Shown: positions 1 through 7,682 of the stretch, in pieces
How the letters are laid out: every line of letters starts with the position of its first letter
How positions within the stretch are numbered: position 1 is the first letter of the stretch
Source of the DNA: BOG-933 sp037132135
Lineage (GTDB): Bacteria > Pseudomonadota > Alphaproteobacteria > Azospirillales > Azospirillaceae
Assembly (NCBI GenBank): GCA_037132135.1
Contig: JBAXPR010000101.1
Location: forward strand, 1-12,812
Length of the DNA stretch: 12,812 bases
Reading direction: 5' to 3'
Program-made: the position numbers and the translations under genes
The notes under the pieces: generated by a model
What the model was told of the DNA's origin: nothing
Seen by the model: only the letters and a program-made list of their open reading frames with translations
Database searches by the model: none

Positions 1-2
1 GG

Positions 3-32
3 GGAGGGGGCATGGCCGAAGCCGCCCCTTAA
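3..32 (+). CDS. Possible 3' end of an upstream gene (partial)
   Basis: One plus-strand frame is open from the left edge and reads GGGMAEAAP before a TAA at 30-32. A short Gly/Ala/Pro tail of this kind fits the C-terminus of an upstream gene, but ten codons cannot identify a family. The other two plus frames do not give a better ending. It is listed only because the next well-supported start is at 156 and something may end here. Confidence 0.2.
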   Translation, partial: GGGMAEAAP

Positions 33-84
33 ATTGGACGACGCAGGGCACTAGAGAGCTTTTTGTTGAATGCGCTTCATGGCC

Positions 85-110
85 GGTTCGGCGCCGCGGT
101 CGCGCGAACC
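85..110. repeat. Inverted repeat in the leader of the HD-GYP gene
   Basis: GGTTCG at 85-90 is the reverse complement of CGAACC at 105-110, with a 14-base G+C-rich loop. No T-run follows, so it does not look like an intrinsic terminator. It lies 45 bases before the first operon's start codon and could be a 5'-leader hairpin or an operator half-site pair. In G+C-rich DNA a 6-bp inverted repeat can also arise by chance. Confidence 0.25.
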
Positions 111-143
111 TTCAACCTCTACGGTGAAATGATTATTGGCCTC

Positions 144-148
144 AGGAA
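144..148 (+). promoter_or_regulatory. Ribosome binding site selecting ATG 156
   Basis: AGGAA at 144-148 sits 7 bases before ATG 156. The frame is open further upstream, from TTG 63 and ATG 129, but neither has as good a site, and the extra N-terminal residues resemble no part of a receiver domain. Position 156 is therefore the preferred start. Confidence 0.6.
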
Positions 149-155
149 ATCGACG

Positions 156-1337
156 ATGAACGAGAACACGGGAAACTTTGACACGGTGGCCGGCCGGCCG
201 ACCATTCTCATCGTTGATGATACGCCGCAGAACCTGATCGTGCTGGGCGAACTTCTGGAGCCGGTTTACCGGGTCCGCGTCGCCAATTCGGGCGAGAAGG
301 CCTTGCGCGTGGCCGGCTCCAAGCCGCGTCCCGATCTCATTCTGCTTGATGTCATGATGCCGGATCTCGACGGCCATGAAGTCCTGCGGCGATTGCGGTC
401 ATCAGCGGCCAGCCGCGACATCCCGGTCATCTTCATCACCGCGATGGATGGCTCGGAGAACGAAGAGCGTGGCCTGGCGCTGGGTGCCGTCGACTACATC
501 ACCAAGCCCATCAATCCCTCTATCGTCCTGGCCCGCGTGCGGACGCACCTTGAACTCAAACAGGCCCGCGACCGGCTGACCAACCAGAACCAATGGCTGG
601 AGCGCGAGGTCGCGCGGCGTATGGGTGAAAACCTGCTGATCCAGAATCTCAGTGTTCGCGCCCTTGCCTGTCTGGCCGAGGCCCGCGACAACGAGACCGG
701 CCATCATATCGTACGCACCCAGGCCTATGTCGACATTCTGGCCCGCCATCTGGCCGGCCACCCGCGCTTTCATCGCGCTCTGGCCAATAACCGTCTGGGC
801 ATGGTGGTGAAGGCGGCGCCACTGCACGACATCGGCAAAGTCGGCATTCCCGACGCCATCCTGCTCAAGCCCGGCCCACTCACCGCCGAAGAATTCGAGA
901 CGATGAAGGCGCACCCGACCATCGGAGCGGTCGCGATCAACCGCGCGATGGCGCAGGCTCTGGTCGATGGCGGCAACATGACGGCCGAACTGGTCGGCGG
1001 CGCATTCTCCTTCCTCACGGTGGCCCACGAGATTTCCCTCAGTCATCATGAAAAGTGGGACGGCAGCGGTTACCCGGCCTCGCTAACCGGCGACGCCATT
1101 CCGGTGTCGGGGCGACTGATGGCCCTTGCCGACGTTTTTGACGCCCTGATCAGTCGGCGCGTTTACAAGCCGCCGCTGTCCCTCGATGAGTCGACGCAGA
1201 TTATTCGCGACGGCCGCAGCCGTCATTTCGACCCCGATGTCGTCGACGCCTTTCTTGCCCATCGCGATCGGTTCGCCGAGATCGCCGTCCGCTTCGCCGA
1301 CCCGGAGCCGGACCAGCCGAACGGAGCCCGCCCATGA
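156..1337 (+). CDS. Response regulator with HD-GYP domain (c-di-GMP phosphodiesterase)
   Basis: 393 residues from ATG 156. Residues about 12-135 form a receiver domain: acidic pair in ILIVDDTPQ, phospho-acceptor Asp65 in LLDVMMPDLDG, and the conserved Lys in YITKPI. A helical linker leads to an HD-GYP domain (about 165-375) with metal and catalytic residues present: His184 in TGHHIVRT, His224-Asp225 in LHDIGK, His253 in KAHP, His297-His298, and WDGSGYP with GYP at 305-307. HD-GYP enzymes of this RpfG-like class hydrolyse c-di-GMP, finally to GMP; phosphorylation of REC is expected to control this. The protein should be cytosolic. Its stop overlaps the next start (ATGA, 1334-1337), so the two are probably translationally coupled. 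The hybrid kinase two genes downstream, with its own HPt domain, is the likely phosphodonor (inference). All key residues are present, so activity is expected. Confidence 0.93.
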   Translation: MNENTGNFDTVAGRPTILIVDDTPQNLIVLGELLEPVYRVRVANSGEKALRVAGSKPRPDLILLDVMMPDLDGHEVLRRLRSSAASRDIPVIFITAMDGSENEERGLALGAVDYITKPINPSIVLARVRTHLELKQARDRLTNQNQWLEREVARRMGENLLIQNLSVRALACLAEARDNETGHHIVRTQAYVDILARHLAGHPRFHRALANNRLGMVVKAAPLHDIGKVGIPDAILLKPGPLTAEEFETMKAHPTIGAVAINRAMAQALVDGGNMTAELVGGAFSFLTVAHEISLSHHEKWDGSGYPASLTGDAIPVSGRLMALADVFDALISRRVYKPPLSLDESTQIIRDGRSRHFDPDVVDAFLAHRDRFAEIAVRFADPEPDQPNGARP

Positions 1338-2005
1338 ACAATCGCCTGTTCCCGTCGGCGCCTCAGATTATTCTGGCCGTGCTGACCCTGTTTTCCGCGG
1401 TACCGGGGCCGCTGTTCGCCGCCGAGGGCGCGCCGTCCCAGCCGCCGGCGGCCTTTTCCGAAATTCCCGCGACACGGACCACCCTGAAGCAACTGCGCGA
1501 GGGCGGCTTCGTCCTCTATCTGCGCCATGGCAGCACCGACAACACCCGGCCCGATCGCATTCCGATGGTCGATCTGGCCGACTGTTCCACCCAGCGTCCG
1601 TTGACCCAGGATGGCCGCCTGCTGGCCGCCCGGGTCGGCGGCGCGATCCGTCAGGCGGCAATCCCGATCGGCGAAATCCGCTCCAGCCCGCTGTGCCGGG
1701 CCAAGGAGAGCGCCGCCGCCGCCCTGCCCGGCCGGGAGGTCACGGTCGATCAGGACCTGATGTATACCGCCAATCTGACCGATGCGCAGAAAGCGCCGAT
1801 CATCGCCAATACCCGCCGCCTGCTGTCCGCAGCCGTGGCCCCGGGCACCAACCGGCTGCTGGTCGCCCACGCGCCCAATCTGATGGACCTGATCGGTTAC
1901 TTCCCCAAGGAATGCACTCTGGTCGTGTTCCGCCCGCGGGGTGAGGCCGGGTTTGACTATGTTGCCAGTATTTCGCCCGCTCTCTGGGCGAGCCTGCTCG
2001 ACTGA
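1334..2005 (+). CDS. Secreted histidine phosphatase superfamily protein
   Basis: 223 residues. The N-terminus is a probable Sec signal peptide: short polar start with Arg4, hydrophobic stretch about 12-29, likely cut after Ala29. The mature part has the branch-1 histidine phosphatase signature: Arg64-His65-Gly66 (LYLRHGSTD), whose His is the phospho-acceptor in the family; Arg122 in SSPLCRAKES; and the second catalytic His178 in LLVAHAPN. The segment DLADCSTQRPLTQDGR (81-95) matches a common bacterial subgroup annotated only as histidine phosphatase family. The substrate is unknown. GGAG at 1323-1326 lies 7 bases before the ATG, and the start overlaps the HD-GYP stop by four bases. The cytoplasmic relative SixA dephosphorylates an HPt domain, and an HPt-bearing kinase follows here, but the export signal places this protein outside the cytoplasm unless the leader is uncleaved and oriented inward. 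It may instead process a periplasmic phosphate ester sensed by the kinase; that is speculation. Confidence 0.85.
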   Translation: MNNRLFPSAPQIILAVLTLFSAVPGPLFAAEGAPSQPPAAFSEIPATRTTLKQLREGGFVLYLRHGSTDNTRPDRIPMVDLADCSTQRPLTQDGRLLAARVGGAIRQAAIPIGEIRSSPLCRAKESAAAALPGREVTVDQDLMYTANLTDAQKAPIIANTRRLLSAAVAPGTNRLLVAHAPNLMDLIGYFPKECTLVVFRPRGEAGFDYVASISPALWASLLD

Positions 2006-2014
2006 AGGTCCCCG

Positions 2015-5000
2015 ATGAAGTTGCGTCGTGCCCGGATCCTGCCCTATGTGCTGATATTCTTCCTGCCGGTCACGCTGGTCACGCTGGTGGCCGGGGCGCT
2101 CAATCTGGTTTCCTTTGAAAGCGTCCGTCAGGACCAGCGCACGACCACCGCGGCCCAGGCGGCCGACATCGCGCGGTTTGCCATCGCCACCCACATCAAT
2201 GAGGAAATCGCCTCGATCCAGAATCTGGTGAACACGACACTGGAACAGTCGGCGCAGGGCGAACTGGACGAAGCCGGGGCCTATCTCCGCCATTCGGCCG
2301 TGGTCAACCGGCTGGCCAGCCTGGAACTGCAACTCCCCGGTCTTCTCGAAACCGAGGGTGACAATCGAGAGGTCCTGGAGGCGCGCAAAGACTTTGAGGC
2401 CTACCGGAACTTCATCATCATGGCGACCGACCTAGCGGCGATAGATCCGCCCGGTGCCATGCGCCATGCCTATCAGGCGGCCAATGCCTACGTCGGCCTC
2501 TCCAAGCATACTCACGCCGTTGCCCGGGCTGTCGCCACCGATGCCGCGACGCGCAGCGAGGCGCAGGCCAGGGCTTTTGAGCAGCACGCGGTTCAGACTG
2601 CGGTGGTCGGCGGCGTGCTCGTGACAGCATTGCTCCTGATATGGCTGTTTCTGTCCCGCTGGCTGTCGCTCCGTATCAGTAACCTCACGGTCACGCTCCA
2701 GGACTTGGCCGACGGCAACCCGGATCCGCTGCCCTTGCCGGCGGTGCAGGCGATCGCCGGCAACCATCGCGGCGCGCTGTCGGATATGGCGCGGGCGGTT
2801 CTCGCCTTTCGAGATGCCATCATCGCGCGCGAGGCCGCGCAGGCCGACCTCGCCAAGCGGATGAGGGAGCTGTCCTGTCTCTACGACGTTTCGGGTATCA
2901 CCGAGCGCGACGACACCGAAATCTCCGAGATGCTGGCCGCCGTCGCGTCGCGCCTGCCGGCGGCGTTGTGCCATCCCGGGATCGCGACCGGAGCCATCAG
3001 CTATTGCGGCCGGTGCATCGGCACCGAGGCCGGAGGCCCACGGCTGAGCGCCTCGGCCGGCGGCGCTGGCGGCCCGCCGATTCTGGTCACCGTGGCCTAC
3101 CCCGTGTCTCAGGAGGGCGCCGCCGGGGATGCCTTCCTCGACGAGGAGCGCATCCTGCTGGATGCCGTGGCCAGCCGGTTGGCCGGGGCCATTGAGCGGC
3201 GGCGCGTTGTCGCGGCCGAGCACGACAATCAGGCGCTGATGCATGCCATCATTGAGGACTCTCCCTTCGCCATCGACGTCATCGACGCCGAAACTCTGGC
3301 GTTCGTCCGGACCAATGCCACGGCTTGCCGCCAGCTCGGTTACGAGCGGGAGACTCTGCTGCGAATGACGCTGGGCGACATCCAGGGCGCGATCGGGCCG
3401 GAGGAGGTGCGTGCGTGCGTCGATGCGGTGGTTGCCAGCGGGAGCGCCAGATTCGAGAACCGCCATCGGCGGCGGGACGGCAGCCTGATCGACGTCCGGG
3501 TCACGGTCAGCGCCATCCGTCAGAAAGGGCGCGACTATCTTGTGGAGCTTTGGAACGATATCACCGCCGAAAAAGCCGCGCAGGCGGCGCTTCGCAAGCT
3601 GTCGCTGGTGGTCGAGCAGAGCCCGAACTCCGTCGTCATCACCGATCTTGAGGGCCGCATCGAGTACGTCAACGATGCCTTTGTCCTCAACACCGGCTAT
3701 GGCCGGCACGAGGTCATGGGCCAGAACCCCCGCCTGCTGCAATCGGGCAAGACGCCCCGCGGCACCTATCAGGCGCTCTGGCAGGCATTGGTGAGTGGTG
3801 AAACCTGGACCGGGGAATTCATCAACCGCACCCGCGACGGTAAGGAGCAAATCGAGGCGGCGATCATCGCCCCCCTCAGAGAAAACGATGGCCGGACCAC
3901 CCATTATGTCGCGATCAAGGAAAACATCACAGAACGCAAGCATCAGGAGGAGCAGCTCCGCAAGCTGTTCATGGCAGTTGAGCAGAGTCCGGAAAGCATC
4001 GTCATCACTGATCTTAATGCAAATGTTGAATACGCCAACCAGGCTTTTTTCAGCAATACCGGCTACAGTCTTGATGAAATCAAGGGCAGGAACCCGCGCC
4101 TTCTTCAGTCCGGCCAAACGCCACGCGCCACCTATGACGATATGTGGGCGACGCTGTCCCGGGGCGAGCCCTGGCACGGCGAACTGATCAATCGACGCAA
4201 GAACGGCAGTGAGTACGCGGAATTCGCCACCATCGCACCGATCCGGCAGCCCGACGGCCGCATCACCCACTATCTCGCGATCAAGGAGGACATCACCGAC
4301 AAGAAGCGCATGAACGACGAACTGGAGCAATACCGCTGCCACCTCGAACAGCTGGTGGCCGACCGCACCAGGGAGTTCATCGCGGCCAAGGAGGCCGCCG
4401 AGGCGCTCAGCCTGGACTTCGGGCGGGTCCTCGAAGCCTCGCCCGACATGATCGTGCTGAAAACCAGGGAGCGTCGCTTCGCGGCCGCCAGCCGGACCTA
4501 CCTCGAAGCGATGGGAACCCGCCACTGGCCCGATCTGCGCGGCAAAACCGCCGAGGAGGTGTTCGAGCCGGATCTGGCCGCGCGGATCCGGGCCGGGGAG
4601 GACGAACAGCTGGCCTCGGGCCAGGACATCGTGGTCCAGGAACGCCCGGTGACCCTGGCGAGCGGCGAGCGCCGGCTGATGTCGTTCACTCAGAGCGTTC
4701 TCCGCGATGCCGGGGGCGCCTTCGCCGGTTTTCTGATGCAGGCCCGCGACGTCACCGCCCAGGCCGTGGCCGCCGAAGCCCTGGCCCGGAAGGAGGAGGA
4801 GTTGCGCCTGCTGCTCGAATCGACCTCCGAAGGACTCTTCGGGGTCGACCTCGAGGGCAAAATCACCTTTATCAACGCCGCGGCGGCCAAACAGTTCGGC
4901 TGCGACGCGGCGGCGGACCTGATTGGCTGTCCCAGCCACGAAACCCTCTGCCACTCCCGCATCGACGGCTCGCCCAACCCGCTGGAAAGCTGCCGCATCC

Positions 5001-7426
5001 GTCTCGCGATGCAGGCCAACGAGGCCCTGTCCTGCGACAACGAGGTGTTCTGGCGCCGTGACGGCCGCGCCTTTCCGGCCGCCTATTCCTGTGCCCCGCT
5101 GGAGCGGGGCGGCCGGGTGGTCGGTGCGGTGATCTGCTTTCAGGACGTCAGCGAGCGTAAGCGTACCGAAGTCGAACTCCGGGAGGCGAAAGAAACCGCC
5201 GAGGCGGCAAGCCGGAGCAAGAGCGAGTTCCTCGCCAACATGAGTCATGAAATCCGGACGCCGATGAATGCGATCATCGGTCTGACCCATCTCCTGCAGC
5301 GGGAGGTCACCGATGTCCGCCAGGGCACCCAGCTTGGCAAAATCGCCAACGCCGCTCACCATCTGCTCGCGATCGTCAATGATATTCTCGATCTCTCCAA
5401 GATCGAGGCGGGAAAGCTCCGCCTGGATTCGACCGATTTCGAGATCGACCGGGTGGTCGACACCGTCTGCACCCTGGTCCGCGACAAGGCGGAGGCCAAG
5501 GGAATCGAGCTGGTCTTCAATCTTCAGGGCCTTCCCGCCACCCTGCATGGCGATGGGCTTCGGCTGGGCCAGATCCTGCTCAACTTTATCGGCAACGCCA
5601 TCAAGTTCACCGAAGTCGGCGGCGTATTCCTGCGCGCCCGGCCCCTGACCGTCTCCACCCAGGGCCTGCTCGTCCGCTTCGAGGTGACCGACAGCGGAAT
5701 CGGGATCAGCCCCGAGCAGCAGGAGCGCCTGTTCCAGCCGTTTGAACAGGCCGACGGCTCAACCACCCGCCGCTATGGCGGCACCGGTCTCGGTTTGGCC
5801 ATTTCGCGGCGGCTGACCGAACTGATGAACGGGCGCATCGGTGTCGACAGCGAGTTTGGCAAGGGCAGCACCTTCTGGGCGGAAATTCCCTTCGGTTTCG
5901 GCCACAGTGCCCTGCCGGCCCGGTCCCTGACGCTGGAAGCCAGGGGCCTGCATGCTCTGGTCGTCGACGATCTGCCGGAGGCGCGCGAGACTTGTGTCGC
6001 CATGCTGGAGATGCTGGGTCTGACCGTCGAGGCGGTGGCCGACGGCAGGGCGGCGATCGCCCGCATCTCCGAGGCGGAGTCTCTTGGCGCGCCTTTCGAT
6101 TTTCTCCTGATCGACTGGCGCATGCCGGGACTGGATGGCCTTGAAGTCGGACGGCGGATCGTGGCCATGCCGCTGGCGAACCACCCGATCCAACTCCTGG
6201 TCACCGCCGATAGCGGGGTGCTGTCCGGCCCGGCCCTTGCGGCGGCCGGCTTCTTTGACGTCCTGCAGAAGCCCCTGACTCCCTCCCGTTTGTTCGACGC
6301 CCTCCAGGAGGCGCTTTCCGGCTGCCACGCCGCGATGCCGCGGCTGGTCGCCGGCGAGGCGGAAAGCATTCTGCGCCGGCGCGGCGGCGGCCGGGTCTTG
6401 CTGGCCGAGGACAACCCGATCAACCAGGAAGTCGCGCTGGAGCTTCTGGCCGACGTCGGCCTGACGGTTGACCTCGCCGAGGATGGGCAGAGCGCGGTCA
6501 GCATGGCCGAAATGGTCGCCTACGAACTCATTCTGATGGACATGCAGATGCCGGTGATGGATGGGCTGACTGCGGCCCGGCTCATTCGCGGCCTGCCCCT
6601 CCACGCCGCGACACCGATCCTGGCGATGACCGCGAACGCCTTCGGCGACGACCGAGACGCCTGCCTCGCCGTCGGCATGAATGATCACATCGCCAAGCCG
6701 GTCGACCCTGATGTCCTCTACCGGGCCTTGTTGCATTGGTTGCCGCCCTCGATCCCGGCCGGCGCCGTGGCCGTGTTGTCGGCTCCGGCGCCGGGCCGGG
6801 CCGGCCGCTCACCGTCTGAGGAGGAGGAGGCGTGCCGCCGCATTGAAGCCATCGATGGTCTCGATGTTGCCGCCGGTCTCAAGGCGGTCCGGCAGCGGAT
6901 GGACCTCTATCTGCGCCTGCTCGCCCGGTTCACGGACAGCCAGGAGGCCGAAGCGCTGTGCGGGTCGTTGCGAGGCGCCGATGCCGCCGTCGCCCGCCGC
7001 GCCGCCCACACCCTCAAGGGCATGGCGGCAACGCTGGGTGCCGGCCGGCTGCGGACGGCGGCGGCGGCACTCGAGGCCGCACTGTCGACCTCCGTGACCG
7101 CCGGCGACCCGGCCGCTTTGACCGCCGCGGTCGAAGCCGAGTTCCAGGCCCTGCGCGCCGCCCTCGCCAGGGAGCTTCCCCGCGCGCGGGGGCCGGCTGA
7201 CCCCATCGCGACCAACCCGGCGCGCTTCCGCGAGGCCCTCGGGCACCTTGAAGCGCTGCTGCTCGCCGACGACATGGCGGCAGTCCGGTATTTTCACGAC
7301 AACGAGGCCCTCTTTCATGCCGCCCTGGGCGACGCGGCCACCACCGTGGTGCGCCATCTCGAAGCCTTTGCCTTCGACGAGGCCCTCGCCAAGTTGCGGG
7401 CAGCCCTCAACACCTTAGATGGATAA
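2015..7426 (+). CDS. Hybrid sensor histidine kinase, multi-PAS, REC-REC-HPt
   Basis: 1803 residues; AAGG at 2005-2008 precedes ATG 2015. Domains in order: TM1 (about 10-32); periplasmic helical region (33-195); TM2 (196-217); HAMP-like segment; a degenerate GAF-like region (about 285-400, with Cys319, Cys331, Cys334); PAS1 (about 410-520); PAS2 (526-647); PAS3 (648-769), a tandem copy of PAS2; PAS4 (about 800-925); PAS5 (about 930-1050, with the Cys-rich CHSRIDGSPNP segment); HisKA with phospho-His1078 (SHEIRTP); HATPase with N box (NFIGNAIKF, from 1190), DSGIGIS (1226) and GTGLGLA (from 1257); REC1 with Asp1367; REC2 with Asp1509; HPt with His1665 (AAHTLKGMAATLG); and a helical tail ending near LNTLDG. 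Both receivers keep their acidic pair, Asp and Lys, so a full BarA/ArcB-style relay is possible. It is an inner-membrane protein with an unknown input signal. It follows the phosphatase gene by 9 bp and is the presumed phosphodonor for the HD-GYP regulator. Domain borders are estimates. Confidence 0.95.
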   Translation: MKLRRARILPYVLIFFLPVTLVTLVAGALNLVSFESVRQDQRTTTAAQAADIARFAIATHINEEIASIQNLVNTTLEQSAQGELDEAGAYLRHSAVVNRLASLELQLPGLLETEGDNREVLEARKDFEAYRNFIIMATDLAAIDPPGAMRHAYQAANAYVGLSKHTHAVARAVATDAATRSEAQARAFEQHAVQTAVVGGVLVTALLLIWLFLSRWLSLRISNLTVTLQDLADGNPDPLPLPAVQAIAGNHRGALSDMARAVLAFRDAIIAREAAQADLAKRMRELSCLYDVSGITERDDTEISEMLAAVASRLPAALCHPGIATGAISYCGRCIGTEAGGPRLSASAGGAGGPPILVTVAYPVSQEGAAGDAFLDEERILLDAVASRLAGAIERRRVVAAEHDNQALMHAIIEDSPFAIDVIDAETLAFVRTNATACRQLGYERETLLRMTLGDIQGAIGPEEVRACVDAVVASGSARFENRHRRRDGSLIDVRVTVSAIRQKGRDYLVELWNDITAEKAAQAALRKLSLVVEQSPNSVVITDLEGRIEYVNDAFVLNTGYGRHEVMGQNPRLLQSGKTPRGTYQALWQALVSGETWTGEFINRTRDGKEQIEAAIIAPLRENDGRTTHYVAIKENITERKHQEEQLRKLFMAVEQSPESIVITDLNANVEYANQAFFSNTGYSLDEIKGRNPRLLQSGQTPRATYDDMWATLSRGEPWHGELINRRKNGSEYAEFATIAPIRQPDGRITHYLAIKEDITDKKRMNDELEQYRCHLEQLVADRTREFIAAKEAAEALSLDFGRVLEASPDMIVLKTRERRFAAASRTYLEAMGTRHWPDLRGKTAEEVFEPDLAARIRAGEDEQLASGQDIVVQERPVTLASGERRLMSFTQSVLRDAGGAFAGFLMQARDVTAQAVAAEALARKEEELRLLLESTSEGLFGVDLEGKITFINAAAAKQFGCDAAADLIGCPSHETLCHSRIDGSPNPLESCRIRLAMQANEALSCDNEVFWRRDGRAFPAAYSCAPLERGGRVVGAVICFQDVSERKRTEVELREAKETAEAASRSKSEFLANMSHEIRTPMNAIIGLTHLLQREVTDVRQGTQLGKIANAAHHLLAIVNDILDLSKIEAGKLRLDSTDFEIDRVVDTVCTLVRDKAEAKGIELVFNLQGLPATLHGDGLRLGQILLNFIGNAIKFTEVGGVFLRARPLTVSTQGLLVRFEVTDSGIGISPEQQERLFQPFEQADGSTTRRYGGTGLGLAISRRLTELMNGRIGVDSEFGKGSTFWAEIPFGFGHSALPARSLTLEARGLHALVVDDLPEARETCVAMLEMLGLTVEAVADGRAAIARISEAESLGAPFDFLLIDWRMPGLDGLEVGRRIVAMPLANHPIQLLVTADSGVLSGPALAAAGFFDVLQKPLTPSRLFDALQEALSGCHAAMPRLVAGEAESILRRRGGGRVLLAEDNPINQEVALELLADVGLTVDLAEDGQSAVSMAEMVAYELILMDMQMPVMDGLTAARLIRGLPLHAATPILAMTANAFGDDRDACLAVGMNDHIAKPVDPDVLYRALLHWLPPSIPAGAVAVLSAPAPGRAGRSPSEEEEACRRIEAIDGLDVAAGLKAVRQRMDLYLRLLARFTDSQEAEALCGSLRGADAAVARRAAHTLKGMAATLGAGRLRTAAAALEAALSTSVTAGDPAALTAAVEAEFQALRAALARELPRARGPADPIATNPARFREALGHLEALLLADDMAAVRYFHDNEALFHAALGDAATTVVRHLEAFAFDEALAKLRAALNTLDG
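3590..4321 (+). repeat. Tandem intragenic PAS duplication (2 x 366 bp)
   Basis: Residues 526-647 and 648-769 of the hybrid kinase align end to end without gaps, both starting LRKL and both containing VEQSP, NPRLLQSG and the terminal AIKE-IT motif. By hand count about 70 of 122 residues are identical. The period is exactly 366 bp. The nucleotide sequences have diverged, and the second copy is richer in A+T near its start. Confidence 0.85.
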
Positions 7427-7503
7427 TAAATAAAAACTCTCCTGCTGCCAGCAAACGACGAGCATTCATTACCGATTCCGAACAAGATACTTGCCACCCA
7501 TCA

Positions 7504-7515
7504 ACGGCCGGCCGT
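7504..7515. promoter_or_regulatory. Perfect 12-bp palindrome, possible operator or weak terminator
   Basis: ACGGCCGGCCGT is its own reverse complement. It is followed by AATTTTG, so as RNA it could form a 4-bp stem with a 4-base loop before a short U-run, which makes a poor terminator. Its position just upstream of a possible -35 element at 7523 also fits an operator. Which of these applies, if either, cannot be decided from sequence alone. Confidence 0.25.
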
Positions 7516-7522
7516 AATTTTG

Positions 7523-7550
7523 TTGCTGCGGCTTTTTTGGCGACTATTTT
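7523..7550 (+). promoter_or_regulatory. Possible sigma70-type promoter for the hemerythrin gene
   Basis: TTGCTG (7523-7528) and TATTTT (7545-7550) are separated by 16 bases and resemble -35 and -10 elements. The predicted transcript would start near 7558, giving a leader of about 125 bases. It is the best match I see in the gap, but both hexamers are imperfect. Confidence 0.3.
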
Positions 7551-7670
7551 TGCTTTCGTGAGATATCAATGTAGAGGTGGGGAACCTGTCAATAGAGGCC
7601 ACGCCATGGCGAAAGTCTGAGGCCTGCGGTTCAGCGCGCCTCCCCTGTCGCCGGATCGATGACACATAGC

Positions 7671-7677
7671 GGTGGAG
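7671..7677 (+). promoter_or_regulatory. Ribosome binding site selecting ATG 7683 (or 7686)
   Basis: GGTGGAG at 7671-7677 ends 5 bases before ATG 7683 and 8 bases before ATG 7686. The upstream in-frame ATG at 7659 has only a weak GGA very close to it. Two adjacent Met codons leave one residue of uncertainty. Confidence 0.6.
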
Positions 7678-7682
7678 CATTG

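Larger units (their letters stand above)
7427..7682. other. Intergenic region between the two plus-strand units
   Basis: This 256-bp gap begins with a second in-frame TAA directly after the kinase stop and is richer in A+T than the flanking genes. No credible small gene is seen. It contains a 12-bp palindrome (7504-7515), a second 10-bp palindrome CGCCATGGCG (7602-7611), a possible promoter (7523-7550) and a strong ribosome binding site (7671-7677). No convincing intrinsic terminator follows the kinase gene, so some read-through into the second unit is possible. Confidence 0.5.

Noticed and set aside
34..62. A promoter with TTGGAC at 34-39 for the first operon.
   Set aside because: No reasonable -10 hexamer lies 16-18 bases downstream; TAGAGA at 52-57 is too close.
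63..155. Longer N-terminus for the HD-GYP regulator from TTG 63 or ATG 129.
   Set aside because: ATG 156 has a well-spaced AGGAA, and the extra residues match no part of a receiver domain.
2432..5548. A 1038-codon open frame on the minus strand opposite the hybrid kinase.
   Set aside because: Its translation has no recognisable domain, and it lies fully antisense to a kinase with clear PAS, HisKA and HATPase motifs. Long antisense frames are expected in such G+C-rich genes.
7538..7553. A sigma54-like promoter: TGGCGA followed by TTGC.
   Set aside because: GG (7539-7540) and GC (7552-7553) are separated by 11 bases rather than the strict 10, and the CAC part is not matched.
7427..7560. A strong intrinsic terminator after the hybrid kinase.
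   Set aside because: The candidate stems (TGCT/AGCA near 7445, and the 7504-7515 palindrome) are only 4 bp and lack a properly placed long T-run.
7560..7682. An FNR-type anaerobox before the hemerythrin gene.
   Set aside because: I looked for TTGAT-N4-ATCAA and found only isolated half-site-like sequences, not a paired site.
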